DNA from: Trema orientale
Lineage: Eukaryota; Streptophyta; Magnoliopsida; Rosales; Cannabaceae
Direction: 5' to 3'
DNA length: 64,000 nucleotides
NCBI GenBank assembly: GCA_002914845.1
Contig: JXTC01000206.1
Span: 450,788-514,787 of the forward strand
The number at the start of each line of letters is the position of its first letter. The stretch's first letter is position 1. Under the pieces are notes generated by a model. That model was not told the DNA's origin. It saw nothing but the letters and a program-made list of their open reading frames with translations, and searched no databases. Of the stretch, positions 45,942 through 57,529 are shown one piece after another. Both the position numbers and the translations under genes were made by a program.

Positions 45942-47334
45942 TTTTAACACACAAAACACCGTAAGTATATGGATCGCAACAAGTAATATAGAAGGTAAGT
46001 GAGTATCGAATCCCACGAGGAACAAATAAATTACAAATGCTAAGTGCTAACCAAAATTAGTTGATGATTTATCCAAACGATAGTAAATGGATGTGAATAA
46101 AAACTACAAGCGAATGCAATATAGACGAAATAAATAGAAATCAACATTAAACAACCAATGGTAGTTTTACAACAATGATATAAAACCTAGTGATGCAATC
46201 TCTCCTCTAACTCCTTCAATTACTAGTTTTCCTCACCGTTTAATCATCCACTTAGAATTAATAACCGAGAACTCAAAAGTATTCTCAAATTCCTTTCCAA
46301 AATATAGGTAAAAATGATTAAACAAGATAGTATGTTAATCCTAACATAAATTTATTAAATTCATTAAAATCCCATACAAGGTTACATAAGTTACATAGGT
46401 ATATTCATATCCTATGTAAACTTACCATATACTAGGCAATCCTATGTTGTTCAACTTATGTCTAAATCTACACTTCCCATTCCAAGTTCATATAGATTTC
46501 ACACAACAAATCAATTTAATGGTCAAATAAATAGAAGTATTAAGCACAAGGTGGAACAATTAACTCAACTATAGATAGCAAGAATAAATGAGGAAAACAA
46601 CGTAAATGAATTACATAAGAGGTTTGATTATATCCCTAGAGAGAGAGTTTAGTTTATAGTTATGCAAAGAAGAACACAACAACAATGATATAGCTGATAC
46701 ACGTCCATAGCAGAAAAATAAAAGAATAAACAGAGGCAAGTTAGAAAAACTCTTTGTTCATTGGTTTCCTCTCGAATCCTTGTGATTCCTTCTGCTTCTT
46801 GTTGTTTCTCATTCGGAAACTCTATCTAACTCTCCCTAACTTTGGCTGCTAGGGTTTCTACTTTATCCTCGAAAAATGAGCTGAAGAGATATTAAATACC
46901 AGAGGCAAACCGGCCACGATCCAGGAATTCTGTAACATGTCTGCGCTTTGTGGTGCTACGGCGCCAAATTTGGCACCGTAGCGCTGAGACAGTTGGGGGG
47001 CTGGCACTGCGGCGCTATGGACGTGGCGCTGCGGCACCACTTCCTGGCACTGCATCGCCAAGTTACTGGAACTTTTGGCGCTGCAGCGCCCAGTTCCTTC
47101 TATATTCTTGGCACTACTATATACTATTGAGATGCTGTTCGTCCATCTTTGCTCGCGAATGATCGAAATTGTCTTAATTTAGCCTCAGTTTCACTTGAAA
47201 AGTCAGAATTCTTCTCTCAATGACTTCTCACCTGAAATATATATCAAAAACAACAAAACAAGTAAAAAGAGCTCAAAGATGAATAATTCTTAAGCTCGAA
47301 AGAATAGTAAAGATAAGTGTAAAATACACTTAGA
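45942..47334 (-). mobile_element. Solo LTR of a related Athila/Tat-type family, opposite orientation
   Basis: Read on the minus strand it begins TAAGTGTATTTTACACTTAT (about 47332) and ends GTGGGATTCGATACTCAC followed later by ATACTTACGGTGTTTTGTGT. It is therefore collinear in plan with the plus-strand LTR at 50363-51695 (TAAGTGAATTTTATTCACC start, GTGGATTCGAC and ATACTTGCGG end). A cluster of CG-rich words around 46940-47095 is shared in type with the other LTR. Both flanks have an ATTTTT word (left about 45936, right about 47335), a possible target duplication. Confidence 0.65.
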
Positions 47335-47860
47335 AATTTTTGGAGAATTACAATGGGTCGGTTGTGGTACAATAGTTCATGCACTCTAGGTGTTTGATGA
47401 AAATCTCAAGTGATCTTTCTTGGCTTGAATGTTGAATTTGGGTACATGTGGTTATTTATTCCTTGTTTACTGATATTAAGAGATTGTTTTGGAGCTTTTC
47501 TGAGAAGTTTAGGTGTTTGATTTCAAGAAAAACAATTAATGCACACTTAATATTTGTTAAAATGCCTTTATGACTTTGGAGAGGAAATTATGACTATTTG
47601 ATTGTGGACTTGGGATATCTCTATTATACACTATATATGGGGAGTGTTAATCTTCTACTGGAAGAAGTGGATTGTATTACTTGGAGATCCTTGTGGCTTT
47701 GTGAGGGTCTGGGTGCACCTAAATTTATTGGTTTGAATCAATTTGGGCATTAGGATTTTTGCTTGAGGTGTTTGGACTGTTGCTCCTCCTTGAGTCATTG
47801 CTGTTTGTTGTAGTGTGGGCATGGTTCTGTTTACTATTAAGTCTATTGTGGTACTTGATC

Positions 47861-48615
47861 ATGGCACCAAAAAAGGGAAGACCACCACAACCTCATCCTC
47901 ATCTTCTTATGATAAAAAGTTATTCATTAGTGCTGAAGCTGAAGATAGGTTGCACAAGTATATGACCCACAAAAGCCAAATCAAACAGAGAGGTTTTGAC
48001 AATCCCTGTGATGAACTTGAGGCCCATATAGAAAGACAAGGTTGGGAAAATTTTGCTAAGCAACCACCACCTACTACACACTAAGTGGTGGTCGAGTTCT
48101 ATGCTAATACTAGAGAGCACACCAACCTCAAGGACTTTGTTAGGGATAAGTGGGTGCCATTTGACCGCTCTACAATCGACAAGTTTTACAATCTACCTGA
48201 CATTGATGATGATGCATACTCCAAGTTATGGGAGAATGGTATTGACCCCGAGGCGGTCATTTAATTCCTCACTTATCCAGGCACGCGGTGGAGGAGATCT
48301 CAGACAGATGTGATTAGATTTCCCCTTATTGACTTATGGAGAAATGCCAATGCCATGCACTATTTTATCTCAGCCAATCCTTCAAGCAACTACAGTGGCG
48401 TCACCAAGGAGTGGGCCATTCTCAATTATACCATATTAAAGGAATTAAGTGTCGATGTTAGCAAGGTCATTCAAAGCTCTATTCTTCACATTGCCAGAGG
48501 CAATAATGTTGCAGGCCTGGGTCACCCTTTTCTGATTTATGGGCTTTATTGCCAGGTTGATGTCCCAATGTGCTCGGGAGAAGTAGCTATGCATCCTAAA
48601 GGCTCTCTGACTTAG
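47861..48615 (+). pseudogene. Athila-associated ORF with plant transposon protein-type domain, broken
   Basis: An ATG at 47861 opens MAPKKGRPP. The frame then shifts, and a second plus frame from about 47900 carries FISAEAEDRL and WENFAK up to TAA at 48082. It then carries VVVEFYANTREH, KWVPFDRSTIDKFYNLP and ENGIDPEA to TAA at 48262, then VIRFPLIDLWRNANAMHYF and HPFLIYGLYCQVDVP to TAG at 48613. The EFYAN...RGKWVPF..STIN.FY.LP plan matches the 'putative plant transposon protein' domain found with Athila-like elements. At least two stops and one frameshift make it non-functional. Confidence 0.75.
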
Positions 48616-50362
48616 CCTATTATCATATTATCATATTCCATCATGTGAAGAGTTAGAGCATCTGCAGAAGGATATTGCAAGGCCATCTTAGGTAGCCGGT
48701 TCATCAGCTCCACTACCACCTACGACCAGTGATAGTTCTATGGATTGGGCAGGACAGATCCATGAGATGAAGGAGCAGATGAGTCAGATAAAACAGAATC
48801 TCCTGACTCACCAGCAGTGGTAGGGCAACTTCGAGCAGTAATTCCAACAGTTTGCCACCCGCCAAGGACAGCACTACTAGTATCAGGTGTAGTTTAATGA
48901 AGCGCTGGTGCAGATGCTTACCAACAGTGCATTAAACATTGCCCTAGGTAGTGTGTCATTTCCTGCACCATCTCAGTTCCCGCCCTCCTAACCTTATCCG
49001 CCATGACCCTTCCCTCCACCTCCTCCTCCGCTCCACGGTGATGATGGGAAAGACGTGTGATTTCTTCTTTTCAGGAAGTTCTCTAATCTTTTCTTTATCT
49101 GTTTTATTTTTATTGAGGACAATGTTCATTTTAAGTTTAGGGGAGTGTTTCTATTTTTTTTTCTTTAGTGCTTCTTTTTTCTTTGCTGTGTTTTATTTCT
49201 TTTAGTTTTTTTTTCTATTTCAAAAAAATAAAATTGGCTTAGTTTGTTTACACTTTTTGGCCAATAACTTCTATTTGGTTCATGTGTTATTGAAATTTTA
49301 CTACATAACTTGAGCGTCTAGCTACACACATTTAATCTGTCTGACACTTAGAGAAAGTTTATACAAATTAGATGTTGCCTTATGATCTCATCTAGAACTT
49401 GTTTGAAAACTATTTGATGTGAATTCCGAGGCTACGCATTGCTAGAAATATGGTTTAGGCCATCTTTGGATCGATTGAGTCTTTTCAAGCTTACTTTGAT
49501 GCTAGAAAAACCCTAGTCAACCCATATTAAGGTTAAAATTATCTTTTTTAACTTCCACACTATGAGCCTAACCTCTAATTATTTTCCAATTCCTCATCTT
49601 ACACTTTGAGCACATGTGAATATAATTGATGTAATTGTAGTTATTAATATAGAAAAATGGATGATGGTGGAAATGGTGAAAAGAGTATGTTTCATTTGAA
49701 TAGTGTTATACCCTCATATATAAAAAAAATATCCTGATTTAAGGGTATAGCCGCGTGTTAAGAGCTTATTTCATAATTGGAGTCATTAAAGTAAAAGAGG
49801 TTATACTGTCTTATTCAAGGGTTGTAAAGAAGAAAGATCCCAGAATGAAACATGTGTGTTCTAGAGTAATTAAACCGTAAAAATAGCTTATTATCCTACC
49901 CTCACCCTAACCTCACATGACAAGCTTTCGAATGCCCTATTGATCTTCAGTGATGTGTAATCTACATTAATGGATAATAATTGGAAAAATAAGCCTATGG
50001 GGAGTGATGAGATTCTTGTCTTAAAGATCAAATTTCATGTCACTAGTTTGCATAAACTGATCCGGGATGAAAGTAGTTGAATATTTTCTAGCTATTTACA
50101 CACACACACACTCACATGTAGGAAATTGAATGGGAAAGCATAACCAATATAGAGTTAAAATTCTAGATATTTTCAATATTTAGTAATTCTCCTAGGGCTA
50201 CAAGTACGAACAGTCTTTGAGGTCTATGGGTGATTATACTAATCTGGCATTTAATTTCCTTTAGTGTTTACCTTTCTATTCTCTGTTTTCCTTTTATTTT
50301 CTTTTCTTTCCTATTTCAGTTTATTTTCCTCGAGGACTAGAAAAAATTAAGTTTAGGAGAAT
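48616..50362 (+). other. 3' non-coding part of the Athila-type element
   Basis: The beginning (48700-48985) still has Gln-rich coding remnants with stops. After GAGGACAATGTTCATTTTAA the sequence is non-coding. It includes the block similar to 44800-44960 and ends in the purine tract before the LTR at 50363. Confidence 0.5.
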
Positions 50363-51695
50363 TCGATAAGTGAATTTTATTCACCTAATTGATCATAATT
50401 TTATCTCTTTTGCTGCCTAATTTCCTTGACTTTTCACCTAGTTCTTATGTTTTTAATCGTATTTCTCAGGTTCTAAATAACTGTAGAAGCATTTAACAAG
50501 CTCAACAAGTTAGTAAAGAGCAAAATGAGATGCTTTTGGCTGAACCGCAATGCTGAGAACCTAGTGTCGTGGCGCCCAAGGTTCTGAAAATTTTTCCAGA
50601 ACCTTCAACATCGTGGCGCTATACAGGCAGCGCCGCGGTACTACCCTAATTTCTGCCCTGTGCTACGGTGCTATCGTGTGGTGTCATACGACATCTTTTC
50701 CAGCACCACAGTGCTGGCACGTGTTCTAGTCTTTTTTGGCTAGATTTGACCTAGTTGTCGAGAGGATATAAAAAGGATCTTTTGGGATCTGAGAGGAACA
50801 TCTTAGGAGGCATTTTTCAGAGCTTTGGTAGCTATTTTCAAGGAACAAGAAGAATAAAGAGGAGCATGTGAAGAGAATCTCATCAAATCCAAAAGAGTTC
50901 TTTTTCTCTTCTTTTTATTCTCTTCAGGTTGATGTTTGTTGGATTGTGTTTGTCCTTTTTTTATCATGAACTAAGCTTTTTGTGTAGAGGAATGATGTAA
51001 CTTGACTTGAACTTATATCTTGATTTTCAATTTTAAGCTTATGAATATTTCATTTGGTTATTTGTATTATTCTTGTTCTTATTGCTTCTCAATTGATTGG
51101 CTACCTTTGGGATGATTTTGATTATAGAATTTTGACTTGAGAAAGGAAATTTATGGAATTGGTTAGAGAGTGACACAACCTAGAATTGGATATGTTTGAG
51201 AAAACCTATTTAAACTTTAAAGATTGTTCTTGAACCATTAAACTTAATAAACTTTTGTTCTTCAATTTTGAACAGAGATATTGAGATTGGGAATTAAATG
51301 TAGTTTTCTATTAACACTTAAAAAAGGTAGTAGAAATACTTGAGGTTTCTAGCTTACAATCACATTGAAATTGCATTAGAATTGAATTGAGAATTGAAGG
51401 GCAAAGGGGATAGTTAAGTGAAATGAAACCTCTAGTATTTTTATCACATTATTATTTTTTACCACACTTTATATTTTTATAGTTAACATTTAATTCCTAA
51501 GTTTTGTAATTTTAATTTTACCTTAGTTATTCAATCATCACAATTTAATTGAATTCTCTAGATAAAGTTAGGATTACTCAATTACAGTACTTAGTAAAGT
51601 TTAATTTCAATCTCTGTGGATTCGACAACCCTATTTATCATTTTACTACAAAATTTGCCATTGTATACTTGCGGTATAATTTACGTATATATAAA
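50363..51695 (+). repeat. Athila/Tat-type LTR (plus strand)
   Basis: It begins about TCGATAAGTGAATTTTATTC after a purine tract and ends near ACTTGCGGTATAATTTACG. CG-rich words GTGGCGCCCAAGG, GTGGCGCTATACAGG, AGCGCCGCGGTACTA occur at 50565-50645, as in its opposite-strand relative. A TATA-like GGATATAAAAAGG lies at about 50763-50775. Confidence 0.65.
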
Positions 51696-53400
51696 TAGCA
51701 TAATAATCGGCTTTTGGTTCACTACAAGAAAATGAACTTGCCCCGACGGACTAAGGTTCGTTGAGGAAAGAGACCTTTATCGACAATCTAAACTAAATCC
51801 CGTCAGCAAATGATGGCTTAAAAAATCTAATTTTGGGACCTTTATGCCGACGGGCTACTCATAAGTATATTCAACATATACCGACGTGAGATTGACTTTT
51901 TGTTGGCAGAAGGTTGGTGGAAAAAATCCAGGGTTTTTCTTCCTGTAAATATTAATTTTTGGGTACCATTACTTTTTACCCCAAAAATAGTAATTTTGTA
52001 AAAATACATTTACTGACGGATTTGTGTTGTCCATCGGTGAAGGTATTCCTTTAAAGTTAAAATACGATTTTTTTTTTTAATAGTCATTTTTATAAATATT
52101 TTTTTAAAAAAACTCGCCGATGGAAAATATGGACCCCTCGGTAAATGCCATCTTATAATCTAAACCTAAATAATGCTTCATTCTCTCAACGTCTCTTAAA
52201 GATGAGCCACTGCCTCTTTCTCTCTCTTAAAATCGCATAACTCTCTTCCTCTCAACTTCCCTCTTAAAAAATCACAGATCTCATCTCTTTCCCTATCTCT
52301 CTTAAAATCACATCACTCAACGTCTCTTCATCTCTTCCTCCCTCACTCACTCATCTTCCTTCACTCCTTCATCTCTCAGTTTAGTCTAGTAAAGAATCCC
52401 TCACTCTTTTTTTTTTTTTAAATTTTCTTTGATTAATTTTTTTTCATTGTTAAGGTAAAGAACCCCTCACTCTTCTTTCTCACATCTCTCTGTTTCCAAG
52501 TATTTTTGTTGGTTTAAATTTATTTATTTTTTGGCTTTGATTCTATGGCTTTGAATTTATGTTTGGTTCCATGGTTTTGGGTTGTGATTTTTGTGATCTT
52601 CTCTCTATAGATCTGATGGATTTTTTTTTTAGTGCGATTTTAGGCTTTGGATTAAGTTATGTTTCATCTTCATACTTTTTTTTTAAATTTCTCTCTCACG
52701 TTGGCTGGTAACCTTTTTGTTTCCCTATATATTATACGTAATAATTAAAAAAAATCTTGATGTGATGAAAATGACAAAGTAAGTGGGTTTATTATGTTAT
52801 TGAAATTAACATGTTATTAATTTACCTCTAGTTTTACATTTTTTTCCTTTTTTTTCCCTTTTTTTTCCCTCTTACAAACTCCTCGTGGATTAGTAGTCTA
52901 GCTCTATCAAACTTGCCATTTTCACTAATTACTCAGGGTTAATCATCTATATAATAAGGTTGGTTTTCATGGACTCTATTGAACAGTCCATAATAGCATA
53001 TTTGCGAGATTGGCGCAACCAAATACGGAAGCATTTCAGGGAAATGGGGGTAAGAGGGACATGGTTTTTTTACTAAGGCCAATTCGTACAAGCATGTTCC
53101 CTTGAATCAATGAAGTATTTTTTGCAATCGTTTTGGTTCTCACGAGTTTGAGGTAATAAATGTGCTTTTATATATAAAAAAATACATTAATTGTTAAGAA
53201 AGAAATTCTAATTAATTATGAAATTAACAACTTATTGTGCATTTTTGCAGAAAATGTCAGAACAGAATTCAGAGAATTGGTCTAAACAATTATACCCTTC
53301 TACACAAAGGTCGTCTAGCATTATTGGCCAGATGAATGCAAAGGTAAGAGAGTCTAACATATTCTCTAAGTAGTACTAAATTTTATAACTAAGTAACTGA

Positions 53401-56179
53401 TATAGCAAAAGCATCTAATGAGAAAGATCTTTCAGAAAATTGAATACAACCTACTTTAACATGTTGATTTGCTCACAAAAACCAGAAAAAAAGGCTTCAA
53501 ACAACCGTTGATTCTCTCAAGAATACCAAAAATTCAGAGATAAAAGAGAAACTCTCTCAATAGTTTTAATAAACTCAAAACAACTCTAGACAGCTCTATT
53601 CAATAGTGTCCTAAGGCTTACAATTTATACGAAACTTAATAAAACACGAAACTCTTTCAGTAATATTAAAAAAATAATGAAAAAGGCAACTAAATACGGA
53701 AAAAACGCAAAAATGGGAAACTAAAAAAAAAAAGTAGAAATCGTATTTTTGATCAATTGAAAATGCATTTTCAGTCGATCGATTCTTCCCAAGAAAATTT
53801 CATTTCTAGAAGGGTTTTTTGGTCGACCGAAAGTCATTTTCAGTCTACCTAAAATGTAATTTTTCAGGATTTTCAAGATCAGTTGTAACACATGAAAAAC
53901 GCTTCCTCTTTACACGCTGTATCATACTCCCCATGGTGGAGAAAATTCATCTTCAAATTTTTAGCGGTATCTTCATCCGACGAATCTCCTCGAAACTGAA
54001 AACATCTACTGTTTTAATGTGTGATTGCATCGTCAAAAACTCATTCAACTGACATAACTTCTTCTTCTTCTTTTTATGATTGTAGAAAACACCGATTGAA
54101 TATTCCTTTCTTAACCCATCATGAATCCATAAAAGTAGCAAAGAGAATCTCCAATTGGTCTTGAAATTTGAATAAAAGATTTGTTGCTTTGACTTTCCAT
54201 TATTGAACTTTTTACTTTGAGCATCTCGAGAATAAAGCACCTCAAAGAATGGTTGGAAAGCTTTACTCTGTACTAAAGGAACCTTGCAATCAGACTCAAT
54301 AATAGCACTTGGCTCCAAATCAATCTGATACTGGATGTCTTGTAAAGACGTTAAGCTATGTTGTATCTCCGTAGGAAGCACGTCATTAAATTTCTCAGTA
54401 AATATCTTTGCTTCCTCTGGAACAACCACCTTAACATGTGCCTCCTTTCCTTGCAACACATACACATGTCTTGAATCTTCCATCTTTTCTAGCTTCTCAT
54501 TATCAAGTTTTACCTCACCATTTTTAACCATGCTAACATTTACTTCTTGTAAGAGAAATTCTGAATCATTAAGCTTATCCTCAATATCAAATTCTTCCAA
54601 GTAATCATTTTGGAAAAGTCGAGAACACTCTAAAGTACCATTTTCTATCACTTCATTAAAGCAATCATCAAGGAACCTAGAATGGTATTCTTTATCAAAA
54701 GCTACGTGATCTTTAGTTGAGTAGACGAATCAGTGACTTCCTCATTCGTTGTGTTGTCAATAAATGAGTGAAATTCAAATAGGTCTCTATTTTCTTCTAT
54801 GTCCACAAGATTTTCTAAGCGAATTTTCTCATAATTCCTTTGCCTATCTTTTGGACTAACTCTTGGAAAATAGAAGTCATTAAACAACTTTGACCTCAAT
54901 TTTCTCCAACTCTTAATTTTCTGCTTTCCCTCTTGAATTCTTCTACTTTGAAAAAATTCCCACTGGGAAACTATAGAACCTTTAAATTTTTTTGAAACTA
55001 AGAAAACTTATTTTAGAAGATCTACATCCACATGCTCAAAATACTCATCAACTCTTTCAATTCAATCCAAAAATTTCTCCAGTTCAAAACGACAATCAAA
55101 ACTAGAAATTCGTACTTTATCAGAATTATCTTCAAATGGATATTTAGAATACTCGAGACCCGTTCATGAATTATCAACTATCAAGGACATATCTCTCACA
55201 ATGCTCCTCTGGTCTGATTGTCGATTGAATTGATTGGGCACATCAATTTCAAAATCCTTGACGTTTTCTACTCTAGGATTTTCAAAAAGCTATGATGGAG
55301 AAACAACTTCGGCATCTAACTATCATTGAGGCTTGAGTTGAGCTACTCCCATAGCAGTGTCAACTAAAATTAGACTCGAAACGTCTAATCTTGCTTCGTG
55401 TCGAACTCAATAGTAATCCCGATCTTTATCGGCGAGCAACCCATGCCTTATGGCAACAAGTCTTTTTCTTGAATCATTTATTGAATCACGATGATTATGA
55501 TTCCAGAATTGACTTTAGGGAGCCAATAATGCAGCCACCTGCTTCATTAAGTGGGCCACCTGTTACTCAAATTGCATTGTTTGATCACATTCGTAGACTT
55601 CATCTACATGGACCTTGTTGGCTAGGTGTCTTCTTAGCAGCATTTTATCAAGAACGAATGTGGCTTTGGTACCAACTAATGCAGCAAAAGCGTCTGATGA
55701 GAAAGATCTTTTGGAAAATTGAATACAATCTACTTTAATCTATTGATTTACTCATGAATACTAGAAAAAAGGCTTTAAACAACCGTTGATTCTCTCAAGA
55801 GTACTGGAAATTTGGAAAGAAAAGAGAAACTCTCTCTATAGTTTTAATAAACTCAAAATAACTCTAGACAACTCAGTTCAATAATGCCATAAGGCTTACA
55901 ATTTATAGAAAACTTAATAAAACATGAAATCCTATCTGAAATATTAAAAAAATACGGAAAAAAGGCAACTAAATACAGAAAAACTGTAAAAACGGGTAAC
56001 TAAAAAAAATGCATAAATTGCATTTTCAGTCAACCGATTCTTTACAAGAAAATTACATTTCTAGAGGGGTTTTATGTTCGACCAAAAGTCATTTTCGATC
56101 TACCTAAAACGCTAATTTTCAGGATTTTCAGGACCGATCGTAATGCGGGAAAAACTCCTCTTCTTTGCGTGCTACATCA
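53401..56179 (-). mobile_element. Deleted gypsy element nested in the CACTA intron
   Basis: The LTRs are 56179-55680 (5', minus strand, start TGATGTAGCACGC, end TTTGCTGCA) and 53924-53401 (3', start TGATACAGCGTG). A primer site TTGGTACCAAAGCC follows the 5' LTR at about 55677-55664, and a purine-rich CCATGGGGAGTA precedes the 3' LTR. The internal region is only 1.75 kb. No 5 bp target duplication is evident (ACTGA left, ATAAT right). Confidence 0.85.
53953..54899 (-). pseudogene. Gypsy internal remnant, pol mostly deleted
   Basis: The minus-strand frames 54899-54702 and 54651-53953 carry a VVVPEE...FTEKFNDVLP...LQDIQYQIDL segment, the usual end of protease and start of reverse transcriptase in plant gypsy elements. 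After about 60 residues the sequence changes to a tail (QSHIKTVDVFSFEEIRRMKI) resembling the C-terminal end of gypsy pol. The reverse transcriptase core, RNase H and integrase are missing, so a large internal deletion is likely. Confidence 0.6.
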
Positions 56180-57529
56180 ATAATCTACCTATTTTTCCTA
56201 ATTTTTTTAGGGCAACCTAGAGACCAAAGAGCCGATGAGCCCTGTAAACTACTTCGAGATCGCCATCTCAAGTCGACTGGTTGGCGGAACGAGTACACAC
56301 ATGAGAAACATGTAAAAATTTGTTCTATTTATTTAAAATATTTAGTTTATGTATTAAAATTATAATTTACTTTAATTTTTATTTTATTTTATAGGTGGAG
56401 ATGGTTACGACGCGGGTGGAGGTGCTCACTCAAACTCAGACCCGTGCTCAGTTTGAGCTTAGGAATGCTGCCTCGTCTGTTGAGTCCCTGGAGAGGCTAG
56501 AGTAGGTCGATGAGTTTCTGATCGTGTCCCAGGCTCTAAGGAGCGCTCCCTCAGCTAAAAAGTGAAGGAGGACCGATGGCTGCCAGCACTAGACAAGTCG
56601 CTAAGACCATCGTCACCTTGAAGCTTCAGCTGGCTGAGAAGGACACGGAGCACGTACGGGAGATCGAGGAGACTCAATGGCAGATAACCGAGAAGGAAAT
56701 GGAGAACCAACACCAATTTGAGGAGACTCAGCAAAAGCTCAACGAGCAAAACCAGATGCTTCAAACCTTGATTGCAAAGCTCGGCATCAAGATGCCACTG
56801 CTTCCACCTCTAGAAATGTAGAGATTTTGTATTTTTATAATATGTTCTAATTTTAGATACACTTTGTATATTTTATTTATTTAATAAAATTTGTGTTATA
56901 ATTAATTTATCTCTTTTCAAATTTTAATACATTAGTTAAAGAAATTAATTATTAATAAATATAATTAATTAAATAATTAATTTTTTAAAATAACTACAGC
57001 TTTTGCCGATGTAGAAATGCGTCGGTGAAATTTTTTTAAAATTATTTTAAAATAGATTCACTTACGCACTTTGTCATCGGCAAAGGTATTTTTATTTTTT
57101 TAAACAAATTTTGAAAAATATCTTTTTTGACGCATTGTGTCATCGGCAAATGGATTTTATTTTGTTTAATTAATATTTTTTACTTTCGTTGATGTAGAAA
57201 CGCGTTAAAAATTGTTAGATTTTCACCGATACTTTTCTTGTCTAGGTGATTAGTTATTAGCTTCAAAAGTGGTCATATTTTCGGCGATGGAAACCTTTCT
57301 TTAATGTAAACTGATAGTCAGAAAAAGTCAACAATACGTCGATGAATGTTACTTTTACCGACGAGGTTTAAGTTTCGTCAGAAAGTAACATTTAGCTATA
57401 GTCTTACATCGACAATAGGTGCCGATGAGAAAATTTGTCGGCAAAAGTCAAATACCTTTTGTCAACATATTTAGAAGACTTTTTCTAATGAGAAAATGCA
57501 TCACCGAAATCCACTTTCTTGTAGTGGTT

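Larger units (their letters stand above)
44450..51695 (+). mobile_element. Athila/Tat-type gypsy remnant, interrupted
   Basis: Ordered landmarks support an Athila/Tat-like element on the plus strand. Near 45200-45240 is a GACGTTAAACTAAGTGCTAG + GGAGGCAGCCCAA phrase, which in such elements marks the end of pol. An ATGGCACCAAAAAAGGGAAG ORF start lies at 47861. A GAGGACAATGTTCATTTTAA + GTTTAGGGGAG tract follows at 49118. The final AAGTTTAGGAGAATTCGATA purine tract leads into an LTR at 50363. A non-coding block similar to 49370-49600 also occurs at 44800-44960. The left end is uncertain; gag and pol domains are absent. A related LTR inserted in opposite orientation splits it at 45942-47334. Confidence 0.6.
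52969..56821 (+). pseudogene. TNPA-like plant transposase (Ptta/En/Spm) gene of the CACTA element, broken
   Basis: Candidate exons are 52969-53049 (MDSIEQSIIAYLRDWRNQIR..., donor GGG|GTAAGA), 53251-53343 (acceptor TTTTTGCAG, KMSEQNSENWSKQLY..., donor AAG|GTAAGA), 56212-56310 (EPMSPVNYFEIA in one frame, then HLKSTGWRNEYTHEKH in another) and from 56397. The EPxSPVxxFE...TH.K...GW plan is that of the plant Ptta/En/Spm transposase family. The last part (frame 56576-56821) is a Glu/Gln-rich coiled coil (KLQLAEKDTEHVREIEETQW...), the usual C-terminus. A frameshift in exon 3, stops near 56500 and 56560 and a change of frame before the coiled coil show it is dead. The gypsy insertion sits in the intron after exon 2. 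Confidence 0.75.
51720..57526 (+). mobile_element. CACTA (En/Spm) transposon with GTT target duplication
   Basis: The left end is CACTACAAGAAAATGAAC at 51720 and the right end TTTCTTGTAGTG at 57526, the defining CACTA termini. The flanks are GTT at 51717-51719 and 57527-57529, the 3 bp duplication of this superfamily. Subterminal zones (51740-52140 and 57000-57480) are full of CCGACGG, CCGATG and GTCGGCA words in both orientations, as expected for transposase-binding repeats. The 5.8 kb contains a TNPA-like gene but no TNPD-type transposase, so it is non-autonomous. A 2.8 kb gypsy element is nested inside. Confidence 0.95.

Noticed and set aside
55391..55738. Plus-strand 115-codon frame inside the CACTA nest
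   Set aside because: It runs antisense through the primer site and 5' LTR of the nested gypsy element, so it is a chance frame.
56555..56764. Minus-strand Leu-rich 69-codon frame
   Set aside because: Antisense shadow of the TNPA-like coiled-coil segment.
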